A DNA stretch of 50,836 bases from positions 1 through 50,836 of the forward strand of contig CAUFRY010000011.1 of NCBI GenBank assembly GCA_959028445.1, in the 5' to 3' direction. Both the position numbers and the translations under genes were made by a program. Below the pieces are notes generated by a model. That model was not told the DNA's origin. It worked only from the letters and a program-made list of their open reading frames with translations, and did no database searches. This stretch comes from an uncultured Collinsella sp. Lineage in GTDB: Bacteria > Actinomycetota > Coriobacteriia > Coriobacteriales > Coriobacteriaceae. Positions 16,472 to 23,778 of this stretch are shown in pieces; position 1 is the first letter of the stretch; the number at the start of each line of letters is the position of its first letter.

Positions 16472-17605
16472 TTACAGCAATTCAATTTTGCCATCTTTGA
16501 CCGTCAACCCCATGTTGCCCGAAAGCAGATCGTCCAGGCGCGAGCCCACAAGCTCAAAACGCCAGCCTTCGCGCAGGGGGCTCTGCTCGGGATGCTCAAT
16601 GTAGTCGGCCAAGTCATCGCGCGAGGCAATGACCGAGGTCGCCACGCCCGAGCGCTCGGCAACCAGGCGAATGAGCGCATACATCAGATCCGTCACGCTC
16701 TCCAGCTCCGGCGAGATCTGGCGGTGTCCGCGCACCATGAGCGGCAGGCGATCGTGCGGGCAACTCGCGCCGCGCTTGATGGCCATGAGCGCGCCGTCCA
16801 CGTCGCGCTCCCCCAGCTGATCGGTGCCGCGGATACTGCGGAACTCCTCAACGCGCACGGGATTGCGCTTGACGAGCGCCAGCAGCGTATCGTCGGACAT
16901 GACCCACTTGCGCGGGATGTTACGGCGCTCGGCGCGGTCCTCGCGCCAGGCGGCGAGCTCGCGCGCGATGCCCAACTGGTGACGGCTGCACGAATTGATG
17001 CGTTTGACCTTGCGGAACGCCTCGTGGCGATCGGCGCGATAGTGCGACTCGTCAGCCAGCGGGCGCAGCTCGTCGAGCACCCAGTCCACACGGCCCAGCT
17101 CGCGCAGGCGGCTCATCATCTCGGTATAGGCGACGATCAGGTACTTGACGTCATCGATCGCATACTCAATCTGCTTATCGGTCAGCGGGCGGCGCGACCA
17201 GTCGGTCAGCGACTCGGTCTTGGGCAGCGATACGCCGCAGAACGTCTGAACAAGCGCGCCATACGAAATCTGCTGGCGCTCGCCCAAAAAGGCGGCGGCG
17301 ACCTGCGTATCGAAAATCGGTCGTGGCAGCACGCCCACGGTATGGAGCATGACCTCCATATCCTGCGAGCACGCGTGGAAGACCTTGGTCACGCTCTCGT
17401 CGGCCATAAGCTCGGCCAGCGGCAATAGGTCGTCGATCACCAGGGGGTCGACCGCGACGCTCTCGGCAGGGGTGGCAATCTGAACCAGGCACAGACGCGG
17501 ATGGAACGTGCGCTCGCGCAAAAACTCGGTATCGACGGCAATCGCGTCGAACTCGCGGGCGCGCTGGCAAAAGTCGAGTAGAGCCTGATGTGTGGAAATG
17601 TACAT
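16472..17605 (-). CDS. rnd: Ribonuclease D family 3'-5' exonuclease
   Basis: A 377-residue DEDDy exonuclease with an HRDC domain. The first motif is Asp25/Glu27 in AVDTEFLRE, then the HACSQDMEVM block, then YAIDDVKYL with the final Asp and Tyr. The HRDC-like region (INSCSRHQLGIARELAAWREDRAERRNIPRKWVMSDDTL) follows. RNase D trims 3' ends of tRNA precursors and other structured RNAs in the cytosol. The start is uncertain: ATG 17605 fits the family best, and an ATG at 17641 would add 12 unconserved residues. Neither has a strong ribosome site. Confidence 0.92.
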   Translation of the reverse strand: MYISTHQALLDFCQRAREFDAIAVDTEFLRERTFHPRLCLVQIATPAESVAVDPLVIDDLLPLAELMADESVTKVFHACSQDMEVMLHTVGVLPRPIFDTQVAAAFLGERQQISYGALVQTFCGVSLPKTESLTDWSRRPLTDKQIEYAIDDVKYLIVAYTEMMSRLRELGRVDWVLDELRPLADESHYRADRHEAFRKVKRINSCSRHQLGIARELAAWREDRAERRNIPRKWVMSDDTLLALVKRNPVRVEEFRSIRGTDQLGERDVDGALMAIKRGASCPHDRLPLMVRGHRQISPELESVTDLMYALIRLVAERSGVATSVIASRDDLADYIEHPEQSPLREGWRFELVGSRLDDLLSGNMGLTVKDGKIELL

Positions 17606-17703
17606 ATCAACCCATCGAATAAGGTTAGGCCCGAAAAACACGGGTAGGATATCGGCATTGCTTTACAACTATACTCGGTTAGTCACAGAACGGGAACGTA
17701 AGT

Positions 17704-18621
17704 ATGCGCTGCCTTATCATCCACAACCCGGCATCGGGCCCCAGCTCAGATGAAATCTACGCATTCACGCACGCCCTCGCGCAGGGCGGCGACGAGGTCG
17801 TGATGCGTTTTATCGGCGATGGCATGGAGCCCGAGGACGCCGTGGCAGACGTGCGCCAGTTTGATCGCGTGGTCATTTCTGGCGGCGACGGCACCGTCTC
17901 CAACGTGCTCGACCAAATGCGCGGATGTGGCGTCCCCACGCTCGTCTTCCCCTCCGGCACGGCCTGCCTGTTCTTCAACAACATCGGTAATGCCCCCGAG
18001 GCAGCGGCGCTTGCCAAGGCTTGCCGCGCCGGTCGCACGGTCAAAGTCGACATGGGTGAGCTCTTTTGGCTCGACGAGAACGGCAACGAGAAGCGCCACG
18101 GCTTTATCATCATCGCCGGCTCGGGCTTCGACGCCGAGATCATGATGAAGGCCGCCCCCACCAAAAACGACATCGGCGAGATCGCCTACTTCCTATCCGC
18201 GCTCGCCACGCCCAACCCCACGGTGGCGCACTTTACGATTGAGCATGACGGCATCGTCGAGGAGCTTGATGGCATCTGCTGCATGGCCGGCAACACCTCG
18301 GTCATTCAAAACGACATCAACCTGTTCCCCAACTGTCGCATGAACGACGGCATGGTCGACATTGCGGTCATCGAACCCGTGCGCACCGTGCAGCTGCTGC
18401 CTACCGTGATCACCGCTGCGCTTGACCCCGCCGGCAAGGTACTCGGGCGCCCACAGTTCAAGATCATCCAGACCAAGGAAGCCAAGATCACCTGCACGCC
18501 GTCACTGGGCATGCAGTTCGATGGCGAGATCATCTCCAGCAACTCGGGCGTCTTTGGTGCCCGCGCACTTCCGCAATGCCTCGACCTCATCGTCGATGAA
18601 TTCTCACCGCTTGGTAAATAG
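17704..18621 (+). CDS. Diacylglycerol/lipid kinase family protein
   Basis: A 305-residue protein of the DAGK catalytic family (YegS/DgkB-like). The nucleotide-binding SGGDGT motif is at residues 59-64 with LVFPSGTACLFFNN downstream, and the C-terminal half is a beta-sandwich. Such enzymes phosphorylate diacylglycerol, sphingoid bases or related lipids at the membrane surface. The usual SGTANDFA reads SGTACLFF here, so substrate or activity may differ. A TATACT box at 17670-17675 is a candidate -10 element. The gene is followed after 9 bases by a 30-residue membrane protein gene, with which it is likely co-transcribed. Confidence 0.88.
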   Translation: MRCLIIHNPASGPSSDEIYAFTHALAQGGDEVVMRFIGDGMEPEDAVADVRQFDRVVISGGDGTVSNVLDQMRGCGVPTLVFPSGTACLFFNNIGNAPEAAALAKACRAGRTVKVDMGELFWLDENGNEKRHGFIIIAGSGFDAEIMMKAAPTKNDIGEIAYFLSALATPNPTVAHFTIEHDGIVEELDGICCMAGNTSVIQNDINLFPNCRMNDGMVDIAVIEPVRTVQLLPTVITAALDPAGKVLGRPQFKIIQTKEAKITCTPSLGMQFDGEIISSNSGVFGARALPQCLDLIVDEFSPLGK

Positions 18622-18630
18622 GAGGACCCC

Positions 18631-18723
18631 ATGAACGACAATCCCCTGATCGGCTTTATTGTCATCGTCTTGGCCATGCTCGTCGGTTACGCCATCAACG
18701 TGATTCACCGCCGAAAGAAGTAA
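18631..18723 (+). CDS. 30-residue single-pass membrane protein
   Basis: ATG 18631 follows TAGGAGGA, a near-perfect ribosome site directly after the upstream stop. The reading frame codes for a short polar start (MNDNP), one hydrophobic helix of about 19 residues and a HRRKK end. This predicts one membrane span with a positively charged cytoplasmic tail. A strong terminator follows 34 bases after the stop. The position suggests it anchors or modulates the lipid kinase-like protein. No known family is recognised; the size is below usual gene-finder limits. Confidence 0.7.
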   Translation: MNDNPLIGFIVIVLAMLVGYAINVIHRRKK

Positions 18724-18757
18724 TTCCACATTGGTCTGATATTCATCCAATTATCGT

Positions 18758-18803
18758 CTCTCCCGTTGTTTATGCAAATCCTAAACAGCGGGAGAGTTTT
18801 CTT
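18758..18803 (+). terminator. Intrinsic terminator after the lipid kinase operon
   Basis: CTCTCCCG (18758-18765) pairs with CGGGAGAG (18789-18796) with a further TGTTTA/TAAACA pairing inside. It is followed by TTTTCTTTTTG. Strong on the plus strand. Confidence 0.9.
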
Positions 18804-18963
18804 TTTGACCGCCGTCTAATGCTTTATTCAGCTACAGTAAATGCAGGGTGCCTTTATTTAACTAAAGCCATAAAATGAGTATTATTATCCGTTCATCGTA
18901 TATTTCTTCACGCTCATCGAGTAAAAGCTGTTGTCGAATGAATACTCTTTACACTTCCTTTAG

Positions 18964-18985
18964 GCTAATAGATGTATTTATTAGC
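18964..18985. promoter_or_regulatory. Inverted repeat upstream of the C69 dipeptidase
   Basis: GCTAATA (18964-18970) and TATTAGC (18979-18985) form a 7-8-7 inverted repeat about 47 bases before the dipeptidase start. The 18805-18985 stretch is markedly AT-rich and likely contains the promoter, but no clear -35/-10 pair stands out. The repeat may be an operator. Apart from this and the terminator, the 308-base gap holds nothing I recognise. Confidence 0.35.
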
Positions 18986-19031
18986 TGAAATCCTGCACGG
19001 TTCCGCGGGGTTTCAACGGTTGGGAGGGATT

Positions 19032-20834
19032 ATGAGGTTTACTCATCCTGTCAACACGCTCAAAAAGCTCGGCTGCGGCCTTGCGTTTGGAGCAGCGGCC
19101 ATCATGGCCATGCCGACTTCGGCACTCGCCTGCACCCAGATCTACATGGGCAGCAAGCTCACGGCAGACGGCAACACGTACTACGGCCGTTCCGAGGACT
19201 TCGGTCCGCGCTATGTCAAGCACTTTGGCATTGAGCCCGCACACAAGGACGGCAACGAGTACACCTCGGTCGAGTCCGGTTTTGAGTACAAGTCCAAGGG
19301 CGCAACCTACCGCTACACCTTCGTTCGCGACAACCCCTCACAGTGGGAAGATCGCTACGACGCATATTCCGAGGCAGGCATCAACGAGAAGGGCGTCTCC
19401 TGCTCTGCCACGTTGAGCACCTCCTATAACGAGAAGGCCGAAGAGGCCGACCCCATCACCGAGGAGACTGGCATTGGCGAGTACAGCTATGCCAGCGTCA
19501 TCCTGGGCGAGAGTGCCACGGCCCGCGAGGGCGTCGAGCTCATCGGCAGCCTGATTGACGAGCAGGGCGTCTGCTCCAACGACCAGATCATCATCGCCGA
19601 CAGCACCGAGACCTGGCTGTTCGCCGCGCTTTCCGGCCATCAGTGGATTGCCATGAAGCTCGCCGATGATATCGCCTCGCTCAACCCCAACATCGGCAAC
19701 CTCACCTATAACGTCGACCTCGATGACACCGAGAACTGTCTCCATTCCGAGGGCATTGAGTCCATGCCTAAGGAGAAGGGCTTTGCCGAGTACACCGACG
19801 GCAAGTTCGACGTCGCCAAGACCTACGGCGAGGAGATCAGCGAGGCTGGTATGCACCAGTGGTCGCGCTATATCCAGGGTCGCGATTACTTCATGGCTCC
19901 GCTTGCCGAGGGCACCGACTACGAGATCGTCAAGGACGAGCGCGAAGACGCTCGCGCGACGACCGGCGCCCTGGTCCACGAGATGCAGCCGCTGTTCTTC
20001 CAGCCCGGCAAGTCCGACTGGAACACCTTTGAGATGATTCGTTCCTTCGCCGCTCGCGGCGAGAATGTCGCCGGCCTCAACGCCAACACCGACGGCGCCT
20101 ATGCCATCGGCTCCAACCGCAACACCGAGATCCACACCTTCCAGATCCGTCACGGCATGGATCCCGAGATCGCGACCATTCAGTGGGAGATGCTCTCCAA
20201 CGCCGAGTTCTCCGTCGCCATCCCTCTCTACTCCGCACTGCTCACCGAGGTCAGCCCCTACTTCAGCGATCAGGATGTCTCCTTCGATCACTGCGAAGAG
20301 GAAGACGTCGTGAACAACGAGGAGCCCAAGAACTCCATCAACTACGTCCTCATGGACATCAACACGCTCGCCTATGAGAACCGCGACCACTGCGCCACCG
20401 GCGTCCGCGCCTATCTCGATGCCCTGCAGAAGGAACTCATCGAGCAGAACCTGACCGTCGACGAGGCCATGCAGGCCGAAGAAGGCACCGAAGCCCGCAC
20501 CGCCCTGGCCAACAAGGCCGGCAAGGCTGCAACCAAGAACACCTATGTTAAGTGCAAGGCCATGCTCGAGGAGATGCGCGACTACCTCAAGGAGGGCGAT
20601 TTCTCCGAGGAGTTCGTCCCGAGCGACTACGATGCTGACAACGACTGCCTGGTCGAGTCCATCACCTACGCCGACGAGGCCCTTTCCGATGAGGACGTGG
20701 CCGAGCCCGAGGCCGAAGAGGAAGAGGTCACCGAGGAGAAGTCCGAGGGCAACAACATGGCCGCCATGGCCGTTGGCGCCGTCGTCATCATCGGTGTCTG
20801 CGCCTACGTGATCTATCGTCGCAAGAAGGCCTAA
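19032..20834 (+). CDS. C69 family dipeptidase, secreted and membrane-anchored
   Basis: A 600-residue Ntn-hydrolase fold peptidase (PepD-like C69). A signal peptide (about 1-33, ending ALA) leaves Cys34 as mature N-terminus, which is the expected catalytic nucleophile (CTQIYMG). Following blocks GNTYYGRSEDFG and WLFAALSGHQW are typical. The C-terminal 60 residues are an acidic linker (DEDVAEPEAEEEEVTEE) followed by one membrane helix and RRKK, so the enzyme is tethered outside the cell. It probably cleaves dipeptides from host or dietary peptides. GGGAGG precedes ATG 19032; the frame upstream to 18972 has no ribosome site. A terminator follows. Confidence 0.92.
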   Translation: MRFTHPVNTLKKLGCGLAFGAAAIMAMPTSALACTQIYMGSKLTADGNTYYGRSEDFGPRYVKHFGIEPAHKDGNEYTSVESGFEYKSKGATYRYTFVRDNPSQWEDRYDAYSEAGINEKGVSCSATLSTSYNEKAEEADPITEETGIGEYSYASVILGESATAREGVELIGSLIDEQGVCSNDQIIIADSTETWLFAALSGHQWIAMKLADDIASLNPNIGNLTYNVDLDDTENCLHSEGIESMPKEKGFAEYTDGKFDVAKTYGEEISEAGMHQWSRYIQGRDYFMAPLAEGTDYEIVKDEREDARATTGALVHEMQPLFFQPGKSDWNTFEMIRSFAARGENVAGLNANTDGAYAIGSNRNTEIHTFQIRHGMDPEIATIQWEMLSNAEFSVAIPLYSALLTEVSPYFSDQDVSFDHCEEEDVVNNEEPKNSINYVLMDINTLAYENRDHCATGVRAYLDALQKELIEQNLTVDEAMQAEEGTEARTALANKAGKAATKNTYVKCKAMLEEMRDYLKEGDFSEEFVPSDYDADNDCLVESITYADEALSDEDVAEPEAEEEEVTEEKSEGNNMAAMAVGAVVIIGVCAYVIYRRKKA

Positions 20835-20850
20835 GGCCCTCATGTCCTAG

Positions 20851-20903
20851 CTGAGCGGGCAAGGCAGCAATGGCAGCCTCGCCCGCTCAGCCCGCTCTTT
20901 TGA
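20851..20903 (+). terminator. Terminator after the C69 dipeptidase
   Basis: CTGAGCGGGC (20851-20860) pairs perfectly with GCCCGCTCAG (20881-20890), with AGGC/GCCT pairing inside. CCCGCTCTTTTGA follows. Confidence 0.8.
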
Positions 20904-20921
20904 CCGGCGGGAAACCCGCCT

Positions 20922-20970
20922 GAAATCTTTTTAAAAAGATTTCCCCGCACACACTTCGCTGTGCTATAGT
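20922..20970 (+). promoter_or_regulatory. Candidate promoter and palindromic operator of the ECF operon
   Basis: A perfect 22-bp palindrome (GAAATCTTTTT and its complement, 20922-20943) lies just upstream of an extended -10 box, TGCTATAGT with the hexamer at 20965-20970. No good -35 hexamer is present at 17 bases. The end of the palindrome reaches the place where -35 would be, so a protein bound there could activate or repress. A smaller GGCGGG-AAA-CCCGCC stem precedes it at 20905-20919. Confidence 0.5.
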
Positions 20971-21028
20971 GCAGCGCAACAGCAACTAGGTGCGACCGCG
21001 CCACGGCATCACGAAAGGAGCCACCGAC

Positions 21029-21097
21029 ATGAAGAACACGATGAAGTCTCTCAACAACTGGTGGTGGCGTGATGCGAATACGATCGGTCGACAGTGA
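21029..21097 (+). CDS. Tryptophan-rich leader peptide of the ECF transporter operon
   Basis: ATG 21029 follows AAAGGAG at good spacing and opens a 22-codon frame ending at TGA 21097. Residues 11-13 are three successive Trp (codons 21059-21067), preceded by two Asn and followed by Arg. Such runs are the hallmark of ribosome-mediated attenuation by tryptophan supply, as in trp operon leaders. It is followed by a terminator hairpin 37 bases later, then by the transporter genes. No structural role for the peptide itself is expected. Confidence 0.9.
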   Translation: MKNTMKSLNNWWWRDANTIGRQ

Positions 21098-21195
21098 GTC
21101 CCTCACGCCTGTTTTTGCGCTCTAGGTGATTGGAAGGCCTCCGGTTTCGACCGGGGGCCTTTTTCTATCTCGAGCCCGATCGCATTCGCATCACG
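21066..21195 (+). promoter_or_regulatory. Tryptophan attenuator region
   Basis: GGCGTGA (21066-21072), directly at the last Trp codon, can pair with TCACGCC (21103-21109). That would be the hairpin of the leader-covering state. TCAC..CT in the same segment can pair alternatively with AGGTGA (21124-21129). The terminator stem is at 21134-21164. In addition 21068-21087 is complementary to 21176-21195 over 20 bases with one mismatch, enclosing the terminator. I can see the leader, a 1:2 stem and the terminator; the exact antiterminator is not certain. Confidence 0.75.
21134..21164 (+). terminator. Attenuator terminator upstream of the ECF S component
   Basis: AAGGCC(T)CCGGT pairs with ACCGG(G)GGCCTT around a TTCG tetraloop and is followed by TTTTT. 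It lies between the leader peptide and the S-component gene, so it decides read-through into the operon. Confidence 0.9.
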
Positions 21196-21241
21196 CGCCT
21201 CCGCTTTTCTCTTGCACCCCCATTCCGAAAGGATTTTCACC

Positions 21242-21814
21242 ATGTCTCAGAACACCACCGCCGCCCAGCCCCGCACCGTCCAGACCGCCGACCGCGGCAA
21301 ACTCGACGTCCGCGCTCTCGTCCTGCTCGCCATCCTGCTCGCTGCAGGCTTCATCCTCAACTTCACCGTCGGCAAGGCCATCTCGGGCATCTCGGGCGGC
21401 ATGATCAGCCCCGAGTTCATCATCTCGGCCTTCTGCCTCACTATCCTGGTCGTTCGTCCCAACATTGGCCAGGCGCTCGTTATCGGCCTCATCTCGGCCG
21501 CCGTGATCCAGATCACTACTACCTCGCCGTTCGTCGATTTTGCCGCCGAGGGCATCGCCGCCATGCTCATGGCCGTCATTGTCAACGCTGCTGCCAAGGA
21601 CGGCCAGGTTAAGCCTGCCGTCGCCATCGTCGCAACCTTCGTGACCACCTTTGTCTCGGGCGTCATCTTCATGGTCATCAAGATGGCCATGCTCGGCGTG
21701 GTGGGCGAGCTCGCCGCTGCCATGCTGCCCGTCGTCGCTATGACCGCCGTCTTTAACGCCATCCTGGTTGGCGCTCTCTATCTGCCCATCCAGAAGGCCC
21801 TGAAGCTCAACTAA
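21242..21814 (+). CDS. ECF transporter S component, probably for tryptophan
   Basis: A 190-residue membrane protein with about six hydrophobic segments after a short polar N-terminus. It has the layout of the substrate-binding (S) subunit of energy-coupling-factor transporters. The T component and a fused double ATPase follow on the same strand, completing the set. Regulation by a three-Trp leader peptide implies tryptophan or a derived compound as substrate, in the way TrpP-type S components are linked to tryptophan; this is inference. ATG 21242 has GAAAGGA upstream; the ATG at 21212 would include that site. A modular palindromic element sits between this gene and the ATPase gene. Confidence 0.82.
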   Translation: MSQNTTAAQPRTVQTADRGKLDVRALVLLAILLAAGFILNFTVGKAISGISGGMISPEFIISAFCLTILVVRPNIGQALVIGLISAAVIQITTTSPFVDFAAEGIAAMLMAVIVNAAAKDGQVKPAVAIVATFVTTFVSGVIFMVIKMAMLGVVGELAAAMLPVVAMTAVFNAILVGALYLPIQKALKLN

Positions 21815-21820
21815 CCTGCT

Positions 21821-21921
21821 CGGCTTTACGAGCCACCCCATCTTGGCGTTCATTCGTCGCTCGCGTACCCAAGTACGCTTCGCTCCTCTTTCGCGCCAAC
21901 CTGGGGCCCCTCGTAAAGCCG
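21821..21921. repeat. Modular palindromic element E (family 1)
   Basis: Outer arms CGGCTTTACGAG (21821-21832) and its complement (21910-21921) are followed inward by CCCCA/TGGGG and TTGGCG/CGCCAA pairings. A central GCGTAC-CCAA-GTACGC hairpin lies at 21863-21878. About 60 bases of the interior are nearly identical, inverted, to element G (47713-47772), while the outer arms are unrelated. It lies inside the ECF operon, between S component and ATPase. Confidence 0.8.
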
Positions 21922-21968
21922 TCTCCGTGCTTCACCACCAAAGACTGTCCCAAACAACGAGCTTTTGG

Positions 21969-22008
21969 GGACGTTCTTAAACGACTAGTCATTTAAGAAC
22001 GTCCCCGA
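21969..22008. repeat. Hairpin directly before the ECF ATPase gene
   Basis: GGGGACGTTCTTAAA (21969-21983) pairs perfectly with 21994-22008 over 15 bases, with the palindrome GACTAGTC in the loop. It ends 18 bases before the ATPase start and would form a stem close to its ribosome site. It resembles a REP-type unit. Confidence 0.75.
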
Positions 22009-22026
22009 TGACTATGAAAGGTATCC

Positions 22027-23778
22027 ATGGAAACGATCATCAACGTCGACGATGTCTCGTTCTCCTATGGCACGCAGACCGAGCAGGCGCTTAAGCATAT
22101 CTCGCTCGGCGTGAACAGGGGAGATTTTATCGGCATTATCGGGCCTTCGGGCGCCGGCAAGTCCACACTTGCCGCCTGCCTGTCGGGAGCCGTACCTCAC
22201 CACTACACCGGCACGTTCTTTGGCTCCGTCACTGTCGACGGCAACGACACCTGTGAAGTTTCGCTCACCGATGTGTCGCAAATCGTCGGCAGCGTGTTGC
22301 AAGACATCGACACGCAAATGGTCGCCTCGGTCGTCGAGGACGAGATGCTTTTTGGCCTGGAGAACTTTGGCGTTCCCCACGACCAGATCGAGCAACGTGT
22401 GAGCGAGACGCTTAAGACCGTCGGTATCAGCGACCTGCGTGACCGCGAGATTGCCACACTTTCGGGCGGCCAAAAGCAAAAGGTTGCCATCGCCGCCATC
22501 CTCGCCATGCGTCCGCGCGTCTTGGTTCTCGACGAGCCCACCGCGGCACTCGACCCCGCCAGCTCCACGTTGGTCTTCGAGACGCTGCGTGAGGCAAACC
22601 GCGCACTTGGAATCACCATCGTCGTCGTTGAGCAAAAGGTCGCCCTGCTCTCGGAGTACTGCAACCGCGTGCTCGTGCTCAACCATGGCGAAATCGCGCT
22701 GCAGGGCGAGCCACACGAGGTCTTCGCACATACCGACGAACTCCGTGCCATCGGCGTCGACTGCCCTCGCGTCACGCGTATCTTCAATAGCCTCGAGGCC
22801 GATGGTCTGGTAAGCGGTACCCCTTGCTTGGATGTCGATGAGGCCGAACGCCTGATTTCGGGCATCGTCGACCCCGCACACGCAGCCATCGAAGCCCAGG
22901 CGCCCACCGGTTCCCCGCATGCACCGTCGTTGCGTCCTCATGCCAAGGACGCCGAACCCGCGCTCACCTTCGACCATGTTGAGTTTGCCTATCCCAATGG
23001 CGGCGCCGCCGTACACGACCTTAGCCTGACGCTCTATCCTGGCGAGCTCGTGGGCATCGTCGGCCAGAACGGTGCCGGCAAGACCACGCTCACCAAGCTG
23101 CTCACGGGCCTGCTTAAGCCCGCCTCGGGCAGCGTGCGCGTTACGGGCCTGGATACTGCCGCGGTCCCCACGAGCCGTATCGCCCGCGAGGTCGCAACGC
23201 TCTTCCAAAACCCCGACCGCCAGATCTGCAAGGACACCGTGCTCGACGAGGTCGCCTTTGGCCTGGAGCTTGCCGGCATCGACCGCGCCGAGGCCCTGCG
23301 TCGTGCCCAGCTCGTCATCGACCGCTTTGGCCTGCCCGCCGACGAGGCGCCTTTCTCGCTTTCGCGCGGCCAGCGACAAATGGTGGCGCTCGCCTCCGTC
23401 GTAGTGGTTGAGCCCAAGATCGTAGTGCTCGACGAGCCCACGAGCGGCCTTGACTACCGCGAGTGCATGACCGTCATGGAAACGGTGCGCACCATGGCAG
23501 AGCGCGGCTGCGCCGTGATCATGGTCTGCCACGATATGGAAGTCGTTTCCGACTTTGCCGAGCGCATCGTTGTGATGGCAGACGGCCGTATCCTCGACCG
23601 CGGACGCACGCACGAGCTGTTCTCGAACATCGAGCTCATGCAGCGTGCCTACGTGGAACCGCCCCAGGTCATTGAACTCTCGCGCCGCTTGGCATCCTCC
23701 GTCTCCCCCGCTTTTGCGCAGGTGAGCGAGGTTACCGATATCGTTCGCATTACCAAGGAGATGGTCCGCCGTGGTTAA
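22027..23778 (+). CDS. ECF transporter double ATPase (EcfA-EcfA' fused)
   Basis: A 583-residue protein with two ABC ATPase domains in one chain, where many organisms have two separate EcfA subunits. Domain 1 has Walker A GPSGAGKST (39-47), signature LSGGQ (145-149) and Walker B VLVLDEPTA. Domain 2 has Walker A GQNGAGKTT at about 346-354, a variant signature LSRGQRQ and IVVLDEPTSGLD. It hydrolyses ATP on the cytosolic face and drives transport through EcfT. The linker at about 270-315 is Ala/Pro-rich. AAAGG precedes ATG 22027. It overlaps ecfT by 8 bases. Confidence 0.93.
   Translation: METIINVDDVSFSYGTQTEQALKHISLGVNRGDFIGIIGPSGAGKSTLAACLSGAVPHHYTGTFFGSVTVDGNDTCEVSLTDVSQIVGSVLQDIDTQMVASVVEDEMLFGLENFGVPHDQIEQRVSETLKTVGISDLRDREIATLSGGQKQKVAIAAILAMRPRVLVLDEPTAALDPASSTLVFETLREANRALGITIVVVEQKVALLSEYCNRVLVLNHGEIALQGEPHEVFAHTDELRAIGVDCPRVTRIFNSLEADGLVSGTPCLDVDEAERLISGIVDPAHAAIEAQAPTGSPHAPSLRPHAKDAEPALTFDHVEFAYPNGGAAVHDLSLTLYPGELVGIVGQNGAGKTTLTKLLTGLLKPASGSVRVTGLDTAAVPTSRIAREVATLFQNPDRQICKDTVLDEVAFGLELAGIDRAEALRRAQLVIDRFGLPADEAPFSLSRGQRQMVALASVVVVEPKIVVLDEPTSGLDYRECMTVMETVRTMAERGCAVIMVCHDMEVVSDFAERIVVMADGRILDRGRTHELFSNIELMQRAYVEPPQVIELSRRLASSVSPAFAQVSEVTDIVRITKEMVRRG

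Noticed and set aside
19338..20843. A 501-codon minus-strand open frame opposite the C69 dipeptidase
   Set aside because: Gly/Leu/Val/Asp-rich shadow frame without ribosome site.
21029..21164. T-box riboswitch as explanation for the Trp-linked leader
   Set aside because: No T-box sequence or specifier-loop stem is visible, while a translated leader with three Trp codons and its own ribosome site explains the data.
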